Shown here: positions 8,096 through 20,224 of the stretch, piece after piece
Layout of the letters: each line of letters opens with the position of its first letter
Numbering within the stretch: position 1 is the first letter of the stretch
Assembly: GCF_901709675.1 (NCBI RefSeq)
Contig: NC_051089.1
Coordinates: 17,354,008-17,418,007, forward strand
Length of the DNA: 64,000 nt
Reading direction: 5' to 3'
DNA from: Syngnathus acus
Taxonomy: Eukaryota; Chordata; Actinopteri; Syngnathiformes; Syngnathidae
The notes under the pieces: model-generated
The model's input: the letters and a program-made list of their open reading frames with translations, nothing else
Database searches by the model: none
What the model was told of the DNA's origin: nothing
Translations under genes and position numbers: made by a program

Positions 8096-9097
8096 AGTTG
8101 TATTTTGGGAATAGCTTTAGGCGTGTGCGCGCGCGTCCGTGCGGTTTCCTCGATTTAAGTCACTGTCAATGCTACTCTGCTTCTTTTAATTCTTTATAAT
8201 GTATGAACTACACACATCTTGGGGAACTATTGCACCAAGTGGACTGACATGAACGATGGCTTCCAACACGAGAGATGTCAATTAAAACAAAGGAAGGAAT
8301 TCTTATCAAACTTCTTAATGAAGGTACAGTAAATCATCGCGTTAGGTTGCAAAAGATATTAGTTGTTCACAGTCAGCTTTGTATAAAATCTTGACCAAGT
8401 ACAAACAAGGGAAGGTTGTTAAAGGCAAGCATACGTCTAAATCAAGGCAAACATCACAGCGTCAAGACAAAAAACAGGACATTTTTAACACTTTTCTTAT
8501 TGTGTCAGTTGAAAAGATGCTTGGGGCTGGTGAAATCATTTTTGAAGATCAAGAACATTCCTTAAAGACACATATGGTCTGTTAACACTCAATCCAATTG
8601 AAAGATTTGAGTGATTCCACAATTTTTTTCTCCTCGTCTTGTTTTAAACAAGTAATCATTACTGACTACCACATTTTTATCTTTTAGTGTTTCATAAAGC
8701 TAAACAAGCAATTTGCAATTTGAAATCACTTTATTTGAGTCATGTCTTTGATGTGCTTTTTTTCTGCCAAATTAACTAAATGAGCATACTCAGAGACAGA
8801 TGCTAATTTTTGCTAGCTAATTTTCACAGGCTTGAGGCCCCGCTGCCAATTTGCTACGTGGACCCAACACCCTCTCCACAAGCTGCTGTGTGCAAGACGT
8901 CCATATTGTTAATACCAAAGTAATGAAACCATTACATTTGAAATAATGTACCTGAACAAAAGCAAGAATTTCCTGAAGGAGTCCAGAATTTCCTGAGGGA
9001 GTAATCCCAAGGGATTAAGAGTCTAAATCTAAATTGATAAATGAAACAGGACACTTAAACCATTTATGCTGGTGGAAAGTAAATGATGTTTATTTAC
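8096..9097. other. Intron of LARGE-family gene, no exon seen
   Basis: AT-rich. I looked on the minus strand for the next LARGE exon (a conserved IHVAIVCAG-like block should follow) and found none, so that exon probably lies left of the window and the tRNA cluster is intronic or the gene is split. No other feature recognised. Confidence 0.4.
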
Positions 9098-9342
9098 CTC
9101 ACACTTCTGGACAGCAGGAATTCTTGGACACTCGGTGTGGTTGTTCTTCTCTTCCACTGTGTTGTACCCATCCTCTGGTCCATTGTCAGCTGAGGCACCC
9201 CATGGCTGGTTGCCATAGTTCCTCTCAGCTGACTGGGTAGCAGTGTTCTGTGACTGGCTAAGCTGTAGTCTGATCTGCCTGTTCTCTTCTTCCACCTTTC
9301 GAACCCGTGACTCGAGGATAGCTCGTTCCAAGAACTGAGATG
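9098..9342 (-). CDS. large2: LARGE-family glycosyltransferase, coding exon 2 (stem)
   Basis: This 245-bp exon is bounded by an AG acceptor (9343-9344) and a GAG/GTAAAT donor (9097). It encodes the stem region. A charged heptad-like segment (SRVRKVEEENRQIRLQL) corresponds to the REVEEENRALRRQL coiled coil of vertebrate LARGE1. It ends NNHTECP...VQKCE, matching the conserved glycosylation sequon, Cys and KCE that precede the first glycosyltransferase domain. Phase 1 at the start and 0 at the end agree with exon 1. LARGE enzymes are Golgi type II proteins that add alternating xylose and glucuronate to alpha-dystroglycan. The sequence differs enough from LARGE1 that large2/gyltl1b is my preferred identity. 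Confidence 0.7.
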
Positions 9343-9713
9343 CTGGTGTATCCACCAAACAAGGAAGAAGGAAAAGGGACTGACGATCTTTGGAAAGGCA
9401 AAATAAAATCAGGACTTTCTTTTGTTAATGACTTAAAGGCGCTGACACACTGCACTTCGTTTTTACGGCACAGACACAAATGTGTCCAAACAAAGTACAG
9501 GAGTTCTCTCAGTTGTCTCAGTGGTCAACAAAGAGTGTACTTAGTGCGCAAAACATTACTATTAAACATAACATATTGACCACTAACTATATGGACATTT
9601 AATGGGGTACAGTACACCACCAAACAGCCAAGAGCATTTTAAGGCAGTGTCTGAAGGAGCAGAACATCTTTGGTGTGTCTTTCTCTGTTTGCTTTAGTCA
9701 ATGATTATCCATT

Positions 9714-9781
9714 CGTCCGTCCGTCCTTCCGTCCGTCTGTCCATCCGTCTGTCCGTCCGTCCATCCATCCATCCATCCATT
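9714..9781. repeat. (GTCC/ATCC)n microsatellite
   Basis: Imperfect tetranucleotide tract, GTCC-rich at left and ATCC-rich at right. Confidence 0.9.
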
Positions 9782-10047
9782 TAGACTTTTGACACTTTTT
9801 CCTCAAAGTGTCTTGAGGAAGTTTCACACTGCAACTTGTTTTGCATGGTGTTCACCATGGACAAGGACGTAAGAATGATGGTGACCTGACTCAAGCTTGC
9901 CATACTTGTTGCTGGTTAATAAATGAATAGGAATTTCACTCCCTTAACTTTTCCCACTTTAACCTGAAACAAGTAGCAGGTCCACAATATAGATTTGTCA
10001 TCTTTGCAATGAAAATCACTGGCTTTACTGATAGAAGGAGGAAGAGA

Positions 10048-10370
10048 TTAAAGATTAAAGATTAAGGATTAAAGTCCCAATGATCGTCACACACACACCT
10101 GGGTGTGGTGAAATTTGTCCTCTGCATTTAACCCATCCCCGTGTGATTTTAATCCATCCCCTGGGGGAGAGGGGAGCAGTGAGCAGCAGCGGTGCCGCGC
10201 TCGGGAATCAGTTGGTGATCTAACCCCCCAATTCCAACCCTTAATGCTGAGTGCCAAGCAGGGAGGCAATGGGTCCCATTTTTATAGTCTTTGGTATGAC
10301 CCGGCCGGGGTTTGAACCCACAACCTTCCAGTCTCAGGGCGGACACTCTACCACTAGGCCACTGAGCTGG
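10048..10370 (-). mobile_element. tRNA-derived SINE (family A), copy 1
   Basis: Read on the minus strand it starts at a tRNA-like head (GGCCTAGTGGTAGAGTG as A box, GGTTCAAACCC as B box), runs through a ~200-bp body and ends in GGGACTTTAATC repeats. Other copies are at 19858-20100, 60108-60420 and a fragment at 41030-41095. Confidence 0.85.
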
Positions 10371-11149
10371 TCAAAAAAGATGAGTGGCAGCAGGAATTAG
10401 GAAATGGGTTACAAAGGCATATGAGGATCTCAGGGAGTTCAGGCTTGTCTGTGAACTCCAGCTGTTCAAAGACACCATCGAGGTGTATTTCAGGCTTCTT
10501 CAAGTTCCTCAATACTTTTTTACCGTAGCCTACAATGCCACCAAAGTATTTAGCACTTTTGATTCGGAAATTACCCCATGACCATTTCTCATGCCACATC
10601 TAATTTCATACGTAGATGCATTGCACCCAATTTGAAGTTTTTTTAATCTGCGTGGCAGTGTTACAGTGCTAAGGATTGGGGTCAAATCCCCGGCGCCCAT
10701 GCTGCCAGGCGCGTCAACATGCTGTTCAATTGGTGTGCCACAGCACCTTATCGTTGTGTGTGTTCTGCATTGATCTGCACATGACTATAATTACTGTACT
10801 TAGTCAAGAGAAAGGTGAGCCAAACAACTGCATCTAAGGATGTGAGGACGACAAACCTCTATTTTGTGAATATACGTGTACGTAGATCAAGCTACACAAA
10901 AGTGCAAAGGACTATGTTCCCACTGCCAGTGATACTAGAATGGAAACTCATACTCAACTGAATAGGTTCCAAAGGTGGTGAAAATTGAGCAGCTGTAAGG
11001 AAATTGAGCTGAATACAAAGGGATGTTTTTTGTTCTCATATGTTTCAGTCCTCTGATTTGTGATCCAAACCACAATTACGTTAGTCTCCAATAATCAATA
11101 CCCGGAAACGTTTTGCACATACGGCTTTTCAGAGAAAATTTGTACTCAC

Positions 11150-11249
11150 TCTCCAGGTTCTCAGACAGCAGGTAGAGTCCGGTAAGGAGCACAATGGTCG
11201 TTAAAGATGCGACTAAAATCTTCAGGCGTCCGCGGCACAGCAAGGTCAT
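11150..11249 (-). CDS. large2: LARGE-family glycosyltransferase, first coding exon
   Basis: The ATG at 11249 opens 33 codons. They encode a short basic cytosolic tail (MTLLCRGRLK) and a hydrophobic signal anchor (ILVASLTTIVLLTGLYLL), then a donor GAGA/GTGAGT at 11149. The exon leaves one base of a split codon, which exon 2 completes as ACA (Thr) in frame. The CRGR-K-L-ASL pattern matches the N-terminus of vertebrate LARGE proteins (CRGRRKFLAASL in LARGE1). This places the protein as a type II Golgi membrane protein. A competing assignment to LARGE1 cannot be excluded from 34 residues. Confidence 0.68.
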
Positions 11250-11346
11250 GATGGGATGGTGACTTAGAGATATGGGTGAGAGGTCAAGGGTAATGGATGA
11301 GGGAGAAGAGCGTTGATGGCAACTCAGGTAAGGTGCATCTTTTCAT
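11250..11346 (-). promoter_or_regulatory. 5' UTR part of the first coding exon
   Basis: A good acceptor (pyrimidine tract then CAG at 11347-11349) precedes 97 bases of untranslated exon before the ATG. This implies at least one upstream non-coding exon. Confidence 0.55.
11284..11346 (-). other. Upstream ORF in the LARGE-family 5' UTR
   Basis: The exon begins exactly with an ATG that opens a 20-codon frame closed by TGA at 11284-11286, 34 bases before the main ATG. A second overlapping ATG opens a 4-codon frame. Such uORFs commonly lower translation of the main frame; here this is inference. Confidence 0.4.
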
Positions 11347-12664
11347 CTGGGAAGGAGAATAAGAAACATAATTTTAAAATATTTTACACTCAATGACAAC
11401 ACATGGCATTGTGTCTAACATTAATGGTGGCCCAATGGCAAGAATGCCGCTGTGTCAGGCCATACCCAGCTTCAGACTCAGCCTATTAAGGTCATAGAAA
11501 AAAAGCATAAAAGTGCATTTTTTGGGCGGTGGCAACAAGAAAATGTTTCTATTCTGATGTTTTTTAACACAATTACTTGGTATCAAGAAAAAACATGATT
11601 GCAACCATTGAAACTGCAACGTTTTGCAACAAAACAACAATCATCACGTGCACAAACACTTGTGAAGCATTCGCCGGTCAGTGAGATACAAGCTTAAGAG
11701 GGAGAAGTTTACAACAAAGTGCACAGCACCTAGTCAACTTTGTGCTTTATGCAAACCATTACCTTTGTGCTTCATGCTAATCATTTTTTCTTTTCTTTTT
11801 TTTTATACCATTTTATATGTGTTAATTGAAATAAAATTAAACTTCTCAAGGTGGGCATTCATGTCAAATTTAGTAATTTTCCATTCCACCTCCTTAAATA
11901 TCAGTAGTGTTAAATTGTGGGCTAATTTGGACAACTGAAACTGATGAACCTTTGATATTTACTGCATCGCATTATACAATTTGAATGAAATTTGTTTTAT
12001 TGTAGAAACAAAACTTTAAGCTTTAATTTGAGGTTTTTACATTTTCTACCAAAGATTTTGTGAAATTTTGGGAGCAAGGATGCAATTTAGATCAATCTTA
12101 CTTACAGGTGTTTAATGATTTGCTTCACCCCAATTAGGAAATGAATGTATTTTAATTTTAAAAGGAGATCCCATTTCATGGCAATGAAGAGATGAGAAGG
12201 AATTAAACTCAAACCAACTCATCTAACCCTAACCCTCACCCTCATCACACTAACCCTTACAGATCTTGTAGTTCAGGAATTATTTTGCTCTATCTATAAT
12301 GTGCTGTTTTACATCAGATCGTTTGATGTGCGAAAAAATGGTTAGATATAAAGAGAAATTGTTCTCGTGCCAGACATCCCAAAAGTGTTATGATAAAAAC
12401 AAATGCATGTCGACCTTTTTCAGAGGTGTCAAAGTTTAATGTCAAAAACAAGTCAAAATAAATTGTAAGCCACAATATACGTAGAATAGAATAAAAAAGT
12501 GTAAAGAAGAGTGGTGAATCGAAAGATTAACCATGAGTAAAGGTTAGTGTACTTTTTGAAACATGCAAACAAAACTTAAGTGTTAGGCTTAGAAGTTGAA
12601 GGGGAGGTACACCGATTAATGCTAATAAATCCAGCAAGGATTTAAAGATAAAGGACGAGAAATG
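11347..12664. other. 5' intron, nothing recognised
   Basis: AT-rich. A short CTAACCCTAACCC run near 12222 is only about two telomere-like repeats. No exon or transposon recognised. Confidence 0.5.
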
Positions 12665-12666
12665 TA

Positions 12667-14004
12667 CAGTAATTTTCGGACTATAAGTCGCTCCGGAGAA
12701 CAAGTCGCATCAGCCATAAAATGCCCCAAAAAGTGAAAAAAAACATATATAAGTCGCTCCGGAGTATAAATCGCATTTTGGGGGGCAATTTATTCGACAA
12801 AATCCAACACCAAGAACAGTCATGAACGAGCAACAACAGGCTAAACGATAGGTATGCTAACGTGACATAAACACAAACGAAGAGCTGAGAACGGCCCTGA
12901 CGTAACATTCAGAGTTATTTAAAAAAAACTATTACATAAATAACACGTTTATATAACCATCTGTGTCACTCTAATTCATTAAATCCATCGATCGTCCTTT
13001 GTCAACAATGTGTGCGCGCCGCTGACAGCGCTTGCACTTCAAAATATTCCACAGGCCCATATAACGATATATAAATTAGAAATCAAATAACTATTATATA
13101 AGCAATATTATTATCAAACCATCTGTGCACTCTAAATCATTAAATCCATCGATCAAATTCCTCGTCCTTTGTCAACAACGCCGCGCGTGAGCCCTGACGT
13201 CAGCCTCGTCGTTATTCCACAGATCTAGTATATAACTATATTGTAGCCTTAACAAAGTACAAGGAAAGACGTGGGTTTGGTAAACGGCTCTTTATTTAAC
13301 AAAACAAACTTCCAAACGTGTGGCGGCGTGGACTTCCAGCCACGGAAGTGGAAGAGAGATCCATAGAATAGGACCGCGCGTGCGTAAAAGCCATGACCGA
13401 GCCCCATCCACCGTCCCCGGACAGCCACCCGGCCGAGCGCCGGCCCTCGACTTCCATCCACGGAGGTGAAAGAGAGCTCCCTAGAGTAGGACCGGGCGTG
13501 CGTAAAAGCCATGTCCGAGCCCCATCCACCGTCCCTGGACAGCCACCCGGCCGAGCGCCGGCCCCCGACTTCAATCCACGGAGGTGAAAGAGAGCTCCTT
13601 AGAGTAGGACCGGGCGTGGGTAAAAGCCATAATAGTTTTTCAAACCTTCTGTGTCGCTCCAAATTCTTAAATCCTTCAAACTCTTCGTCCGCCGTGTCAC
13701 TTAGAAACAAAGCGGCTAATGATGCCGGTAGTACGCGGGGCTCTTTGTCATCTTCGTCATCCAGTGATCAATCTTTGTCCTTTATGTAAACAACCGCCGC
13801 GCCACGCCGCGTCGCGCTGCTGACGTCACTTGAAATTCAAATTACCGTAATCCCTTGCTACATTCGCGGTTCATTTATCGCGGTTTCACTTTTTTTTTTT
13901 GGGAAAATTTTTGAAAAAAACCGTATATAAGTCGCTCCTTATTATAAGTCGCCCCCCCACCCAAACTATGAAAAAAACTGCGACTTATAGTCTGAAAATT
14001 ATGG
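12667..14004 (-). mobile_element. TA-flanked DNA transposon with 118-bp minisatellite, copy 1
   Basis: Terminal inverted repeats (AGTAATTTTCGGACTATAAG and its near complement at the right end) are flanked by TA. It is internally related, in opposite orientation, to 22503-23976. No transposase frame is present. Near 13330-13630 a GC-rich 118-bp unit is repeated (CCATG...CCGAGCCCC starts at 13391 and 13509). Non-autonomous. Confidence 0.75.
13320..13640 (-). repeat. 118-bp GC-rich minisatellite, copy 1
   Basis: About 2.6 units of a 118-bp sequence inside the transposon. Because 118 leaves remainder 1 on division by 3, a frame read through it passes the unit in all three frames, which explains the open frames on both strands. 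Confidence 0.85.
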
Positions 14005-14461
14005 TAGATGGAGACTTTAATCCTTCCCTTTTGTTTTTCTAGAGCTACACTGACATTCCTGAGTTCTAATTGTAGCTGAGAAAACAAAAGATTCTCAGCT
14101 GATTTATCTTTAGATCGCGGAGAAAAGCCATAGACTGAAAACAGTAGAAAGTAATCCAATCATTTAAATGTTTTTGTAGGCTATGACAACCTGAACAGAA
14201 GACACAAAGGCGGTGTCTTGTCTCTACTTTTTAGTTTGTATTTTTGGCCAATATCAATATTGCTGTAGACGTCATGGCTGTTTTCGGGGTTTGATCACGT
14301 GCTGTTTGCAATCATGAAATCATCACATTGGACTTTGTTTTAACACAACTGTATTTAAACTTTGCACTAGTTTGCAGGCTGCTGACACCGTCTTGTGCCA
14401 CGGAGAGGCTGAGGGGTCCATTCCTTCCCTATGCCGTGAGACTTTTTAACTCGTCGCAGAG
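14005..14461. other. Unassigned
   Basis: No gene or repeat recognised. Confidence 0.5.
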
Positions 14462-14500
<39 letters not shown>

Positions 14501-14508
14501 CCTTTCTC

Positions 14509-14600
<92 letters not shown>
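14462..14600. repeat. (GTCT)n(CTAT)n microsatellite
   Basis: GTCT repeats pass through a CT run into about 23 CTAT repeats. Confidence 0.95.
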
Positions 14601-14788
14601 GTATACACACACTTGTCTACCGTCAAGCTGTGGTTGCAAAATCACACCAAATGTTGAACACAAAAACTGCCGGGAATAGTGGTAATCCATGAAAAATGTA
14701 TGTCACCTCAACAGGGGGTTGTAATTATATATGGATGGCAAAAAATGTTGACAAAGCATTTAAAATGAGGATTATATAGCATTTACAC

Positions 14789-15108
14789 CAGGGGTTTTCA
14801 ACTGGTTTTGTCCAAGTGACTGCCATTATAATCAAGATGCAACCGATATTTTGCACCGAAGGAGGATAAACCTATACAGGCTATTTATTTGCATCTGTAT
14901 GTTTATTTTGGGAATCTCAGCTACATTTGACATAATTTGGATGGGTAAATGATTCACAAAATTAGCTGGAAAATAAATCAAGTCTAAATAATGAATCAAT
15001 TTTATTTTTGAAAATGTTACAATTATTTTCCATTTCCAATTTTGCGGCAAACCTGCAATACCGCCATGGACCACTGGAGAGCCGCGGACCACCGGTTGAC
15101 AATTCCTG
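14789..15108. mobile_element. hAT-type MITE
   Basis: Ends CAGGGGTTTTCAACTGGT and, at the right, the complement of CAGGAATTGTCAACCGGT. Flanks ATTTACAC and ATCTAAAC match at 6 of 8, a decayed 8-bp TSD. No coding sequence. Confidence 0.7.
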
Positions 15109-15129
15109 ATCTAAACTATAGATCTAACA

Positions 15130-16003
15130 CAGGGGTGGGCAAACTACGGCCCGCGGGCCACATCCGGCCCACGGGACCGTTTAATCCGGCCCGCCAACCC
15201 TGAATTAATTGTATTATTAAACTTTTTTTTTTTGGTCATTTTGCCTGCAATGACTGCGTTTCCCCAGTAGATGGGGAACCGCTCGCCTGCGCATTTACTA
15301 CCGGAAGCCGTGTCAGAAAGCTCGGTGCACACTCACAAGTGCGTGTACGTACGTACTCAGTAGTACGGACATGGCGCACTCGCGCTCTATTTGTATCAGT
15401 CCCGAATTTAGAGCGTGGGCTGTGACGACAGCATTCTTGTAATTCGCTCGCTGAGCTTTCAGATACAGTTTGACGCTAAAGCCACCCACAAACCTTCCCC
15501 TGGAATCCTTCCATTAAAATGAGTGGCCCGAAGAAAAGAAGTGAGTGCCGAATGTTAAAAGAGTGGCCAATTTGGCTCGACGTACGCGACGTGACGTTCA
15601 GCCACATCAACCCGTCACAGATCGAGGTAAACGGATCTCTCCTAAGAGTTTGATGTGATCTCATAAGATAAACATTTTTCATTAATCTGACCTGCAGGCA
15701 CTGAAGTGATGGAGACTGTTATTCATAATAATAGTGTCGTATTTTATGAGAATCACTGATAGCAGTTTTTTAGTGATTTGTTTTTTTTTAATGCTGTTAA
15801 TAAATGCATTTGTTTTCAAAAAACTTGTTTGGAATATCCATGCTTTACTACCTACTAAAGGCCAAAATCTTTTATGCAATGACCTTTACAGGTCGCTTAT
15901 ATTACTTCACACAAACACTACGTCCATCTGCTCCTGGTTCGGCCCTCCGGTCCAAATTTAGAACCCAGTTCGGCCCGCGAGTCAAAAAGTTTGCCCACCC
16001 CTG
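15130..16003 (+). mobile_element. hAT deletion derivative (Charlie-like ends)
   Basis: 874 bp with ends CAGGGGTGGGCAAACT and AGTTTGCCCACCCCTG and an exact 8-bp TSD ATCTAACA (15122-15129, 16004-16011). Inside, near 15520, a short ATGAGTGGCCCGAAGAAAAG start matches the transposase start in 37313-39330. The rest of the transposase is deleted. Confidence 0.88.
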
Positions 16004-16011
16004 ATCTAACA

Positions 16012-16981
16012 CAACCATGTACTCAAGCTACACATTCATTTACATTATTCAACCAAACAAACCACCTTTACGTATAGCTCATCAATAGCTAACATACTAC
16101 TTGTCCTTTGCTGAACAAAACTCAAGCACAAATTGATTTGACATCACACGTGGACAAATTGAGAGTGGGGCGGGCGACTATTAGTCGCAAACTATTAGTA
16201 TTGGGTCTTGGCCGCCCCTAATCCCTGCACATAGTGGTGGTTCACAGATCGTCTATTCTGCTCTCAGACGGGTATTTAAAGAGAACCCTGTTTACAAGTG
16301 AAAAGGCGTTTGAACCCAAAACCTTGCTGCTTAAAGGCAACCTTGTAAACGTTGATTTAGTGTTTTTTTGTGCTCACAGGAGTTTTGGATTGTTTTGGTC
16401 AAATGGCGACTCATCTTTGCACAGATTAGAGTACAACAGAACTTCAGCTACGCATTCAAAGCTGTCTGTTTTCTCGGTACTTCAGCTATACATTCAAAGC
16501 TGTCTGTTTTCTCTAAACACAAAGCATTGTTAAACATCAGAATCCGTAAGATTACCTGTAAGACCTGTTTAAATATTACCATTTCCTAGAGATGGAGATT
16601 TTGAGAAACCAACTTTTTATGCTGTCTGCAAGCCCTCTAATGTCTATTGTATTGTATAAAATACAGTCAACTTGAACTACAGCAACAACCCCAACCTATT
16701 TCTCTTATCATTCACAGTAAAAAAAAACAAAAACACTTTCAACACGTGATGATTCTTCAGCTATGCTGCCCGCAGTGAGGTTTAGTTGCAGAACATATTA
16801 AAAGCTGATGTTACCTGAATGGTAAATACTGTATCGTCATTACATGGAAGACTACTGTAACGTCCAAATAGGGGATTTTTATGTCAAACAGAATAGTAAG
16901 TAAAAAAATCATAATCAAATCATGTTTTATCATAGACAGAGCAACCAGGTTGCAAATGCAAGAGGTAACCTTTGTCCTTAC
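16012..16981. other. Unassigned
   Basis: AT-rich. A short AGCTACGCATTCAAAGCTGT-like motif occurs twice near 16447-16505. No gene recognised. Confidence 0.45.
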
Positions 16982-17215
16982 CTGTATATTTCCTCTCCAA
17001 AACTTGGTATACCTGCAACATAAAGTGAGCTGCTGAGACAGAATTGAATGATCTGCTCCTGCTATTAATTGCACATTTCCAGTTTTCCACAGTCTCGGAT
17101 TCAAACAATAAACTCCATGGGTCTTTTATTTTGCTCTCTGAAGATGTTTGTCCCACTTCTTCAACTTAGATCGCTGCCTCATGCTCTCATTTCCTTTCCT
17201 CTCCAGCACTCCTCC
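16982..17215 (-). promoter_or_regulatory. Possible 5' non-coding exon of the LARGE-family gene
   Basis: On the minus strand a TATA-like TTTATAG lies at about 17242-17250. A strong donor CAG/GTAAGG follows at 16981-16984, and the implied exon would splice to the acceptor at 11347. It is placed only by these signals and the need for an upstream exon. Transcript data could easily contradict it. Confidence 0.25.
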
Positions 17216-17677
17216 CACTCCTTTACTTCATGCACAAACATGCTATAAATTGCCTCCACCTCCAAGGGGAGGACTCTGATTTCAGCCCCCTCTGCTCCCT
17301 CTTGTTTCTCTTTCAGCTCCTCTGACAAATGAGAAGAGATTGGTGGAAAAAGAGAAACAACAGGGAGAAAGGAGTGGTGTCACCTTGCATATTGTCAGCA
17401 ACACAAGAAGTGTACTTTGTGAGATTATTTTCCAGCTGTGGTATGCAGCGTCTTTGAGAAACGAAAGCAAATGCAATTTTTTTGTAGGTATCTATGATCT
17501 TTTACTTTACAGTATTCGCAAAGCCTTGTTCATTCTCACACGGAGGAAAAAGAAGAAATGTAGCTCTTAACACAAGTTAAAACGTTATGGTAATACTCTG
17601 TCAAGTGTTTAAAATGTAGCTGTGGAGATGCCACATTGAGGTCTTGATGGGGAGATGAAGCAATGTTGTAAACTTTA

Positions 17678-18015
17678 CAACTCATGTCAAACTCATTTTT
17701 GTCGCGGGCTGCATTGTAGTCATAGTTTCCTTTGGAAGGCCATTATGACTGTCAAGCCAAACAAATGTATGAACTATATTGTATATAGTGTAAGATACAA
17801 AACAAACTGACAAATAACTCATTTTCAAAACACATTAGAAAATGTAAAAACAATTACAACTGTTCAAATATTTTAAGCAGATGATTTTTAAAAGTGAAGA
17901 CAATTTGCAATTTTAGTAATGACATGAATTTGATGAACAATTTGTCTTTGTGGGCCACACAAAATGAGGTGGTGGGCCACATCTGGCCCCCGGGCCTTGA
18001 GTTTGACACGTTATA
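17678..18015. mobile_element. hAT-type MITE, decayed
   Basis: Ends resemble CAGGGGTGTCAAACTCA and its complement (TGTCAAACTCA at left, TGAGTTTGACA at right), with the usual GGGCCACATCTGGCCC motif inside. TSD not readable. Confidence 0.6.
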
Positions 18016-18672
18016 AAATCTGGTCAATATCTGGTGTCCCCATTTTTGTGTCTAGTCTTGTATTTGCCAAAATAATCCCCCACTCTACCTTTAATGCATG
18101 GTGCCATGTTGGAGCGGGTGACGTCATGTCTTTGACAGTCGTCCCTTTCACCCACCACCTGCTAATGTCCAGATTGCTTGTCCATGGAAGGAAATCTTTT
18201 CTTTTTTACTAAGTGACTTTAATAAGCCATTATGTGAGGAAACAAGTCCACTGCTTCCCAGACAGACACAGAGGAAGGTCGTCGCGGCTGATGCTGCAGA
18301 ATCTGCTGCTTCTTTGGCCCCAAAATCCACACTGGCTCGGCAGTCGACAACACCTAATTCTAATAAATCTGGGTTTTCTCCAAAATTTGTATCGTCAATA
18401 TTGACCACAGGTTTGTCAATCTTTCATTGAAAAGCTGTCGCATGAAAAAGAGCTATTGGAAGAAGGTCCGTCAATCTATCATTGTCACGATTGTAGATGC
18501 CACGTTCAACAAGCACTTGGATTTCTATATTATTTATCCTTTGGACATCCATTCAACATGGACTCTGATTTATTCATTTATTATTTATTCCTTGGCTGTT
18601 GAACATGAAATCTTCAGTCTGATTTGTTTATTACGCATGCAGGGGTGATTATGAGCCACGCCTGTTTGTGAT
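18016..18672. other. Unassigned
   Basis: No gene or repeat recognised. Confidence 0.45.
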
Positions 18673-19006
18673 ATAGACCCTCCCAAGGGTTGCAGATGCG
18701 CTGGAGCCTATCCAAGCTACCCTCGGTAGTAGGCTGGGGACAACCTGAACTGGTTACCAGCCAATCCCAGAGCACACACAGACAACCAACAATTCACACC
18801 CACATTCACAACTACAGATAATTTGGAGTGGTCAATCGGCTTACCAAATATATCTTTGGAATGTGGGAGAAAACTGGAGTACCCGGAGGACACCCATGCA
18901 GGCACAGGGAGAACATGCAAACTCCACACAGGAAGGTCAGAACTGGAATTGAACCCTGCACCTCTGAACTGTGAGGCGACATGCTAACCTACGTCACCAT
19001 GCCGCC
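18673..19006 (-). mobile_element. SINE-like repeat (family B), copy 1
   Basis: On the minus strand it runs from GGCGGCATGGTGACG through GTGTGGAGTTTGCATGTTCT to GGATAGGCTCCAGC. Its head has tRNA-like promoter boxes. Better copies end in GGAT repeats, like Rex3-type LINEs, which probably mobilise it. Confidence 0.75.
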
Positions 19007-19340
19007 TGTTATATCATTGTACTTTTATTTTTTAATCATTTATAATTTTTTATTTTTTCTGGTCCCTTGTATTAACCTGCAAAAACGCTTCTCAAATTGA
19101 GAAGGTGGCTCATCAAATTAAATGATTAGTAAAACCACTCCACAAAGAAAACGTGATTTTGAGCCTTGCCATTTAGTACATAACATAACGTAACAAAGAC
19201 GAGACACCAAAGGAAACGTGAAACGCATACAGCAACTTATATGCAGAAATTGTTATTTTAAAAAGCTCTATAAATAAAGTTGAGCTGAGTTGAATAAACC
19301 ACACCAAAACAAAACACCACTGATATCAACATGTCACAGC

Positions 19341-19366
19341 ATTACATTACATTACATTACATTACA
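19341..19366. repeat. (ATTAC)n microsatellite
   Basis: Five ATTAC repeats. Confidence 0.9.
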
Positions 19367-19431
19367 GCTTTGTGATTATGATGCAAAATGAAATGGGAGA
19401 AGTCCAATAACGCAATATTACATCATATCTA

Positions 19432-20224
19432 CCGTTTTTTTCCATGTATAATGCGCAAAATTTAACAAATTTATTGTCCTAAAATCTGGGGTGCGCATTA
19501 TACATGGGTACAATTTTTATTTATTTTTTAAATTTTTTTTTTTTTTTAAGAAAATCATGGTACAACAATTTTTGAAGAAAATCTTGTCACGGATAGAGTG
19601 TGGAAAGGAGCGGGGCGACCAATTGCAGCTTGGACCAGGGTTTATTGGAGGAACTCAAAACACAGACTTGGTAAACTAATTGTGATAAATAACTGGAACA
19701 TCACTCAAATATTGGTGATCCCGTTGAGAGTCTCACATATTTCTTCGCTATCGAGTTTGCTACTGCATGCGCAGTGATACTGACCGGCAGAATAACATCC
19801 GGTTGTTCCCAAAGATGATCTTTTTTCTGAAATAATTTTACGTTTACGGACTTAAGTAACCCGGCCGGGTCATACCAAAGACTATAAAAATGGGACCCAT
19901 TGCCTCCCTGCTTGGCACTCAGCATTAAGGGTTGGAATTGGGGGGTTAGATCACCAAATGATTCCCGAGCGCGGCGCCGCTGCTGCTCACTGCTCCCTTC
20001 TTCCCCAGGGGATGGATCAAAATCACACGGGGATGGGTCAAATGCAGAGGACAAATTTCACCACACCCAGATGCGTGTGACGATCATTGGGACTTTAAAA
20101 AAAAAAAAAAAAGTCAAAATTTGGGTGCGTATTATACATGGGTACAGGCTATTTTCCAGCATCGAGATGCCATTTTTAGGGTGCGTATTATACATGGGGG
20201 CGCATTATACATCGAAAAAAATGG
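19432..20224. mobile_element. TA-flanked MITE (CCGTTTTTTTCC ends), copy 1
   Basis: Ends CCGTTTTTTTCCATGTATAA and its near complement, TA at left and CA at right (decayed). GTGCGCATTATACATGGG motifs recur inside. Related to 40880-41820 and 42052-42888. A SINE of family A is inserted at 19858-20100. No transposase. Confidence 0.8.
19858..20100 (+). mobile_element. SINE family A, 5'-truncated copy
   Basis: The body starts at CCCGGCCGGGTCATACC and runs to CATTGGGACTTTAA followed by an A run. The tRNA-like head is missing. Nested in the MITE at 19432-20224. Confidence 0.8.

Larger units (their letters stand above)
9343..11149. other. Intron 1 of LARGE-family coding region
   Basis: Between the two coding exons on the minus strand. 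It contains a GTCC/ATCC microsatellite and a SINE. Otherwise I recognise nothing. Confidence 0.6.

Noticed and set aside
8379-8585. 68-codon frame, Lys/Gln-rich
   Set aside because: No recognisable domain, no splice context matching the LARGE-family gene; could be chance.
12220-12245. Telomere-like CTAACCCTAACCC
   Set aside because: Only about two repeat units; not evidence of an interstitial telomere.
14328-14657. Frame with Tyr-Leu-Ser-Ile repeats
   Set aside because: Translation of the CTAT microsatellite.
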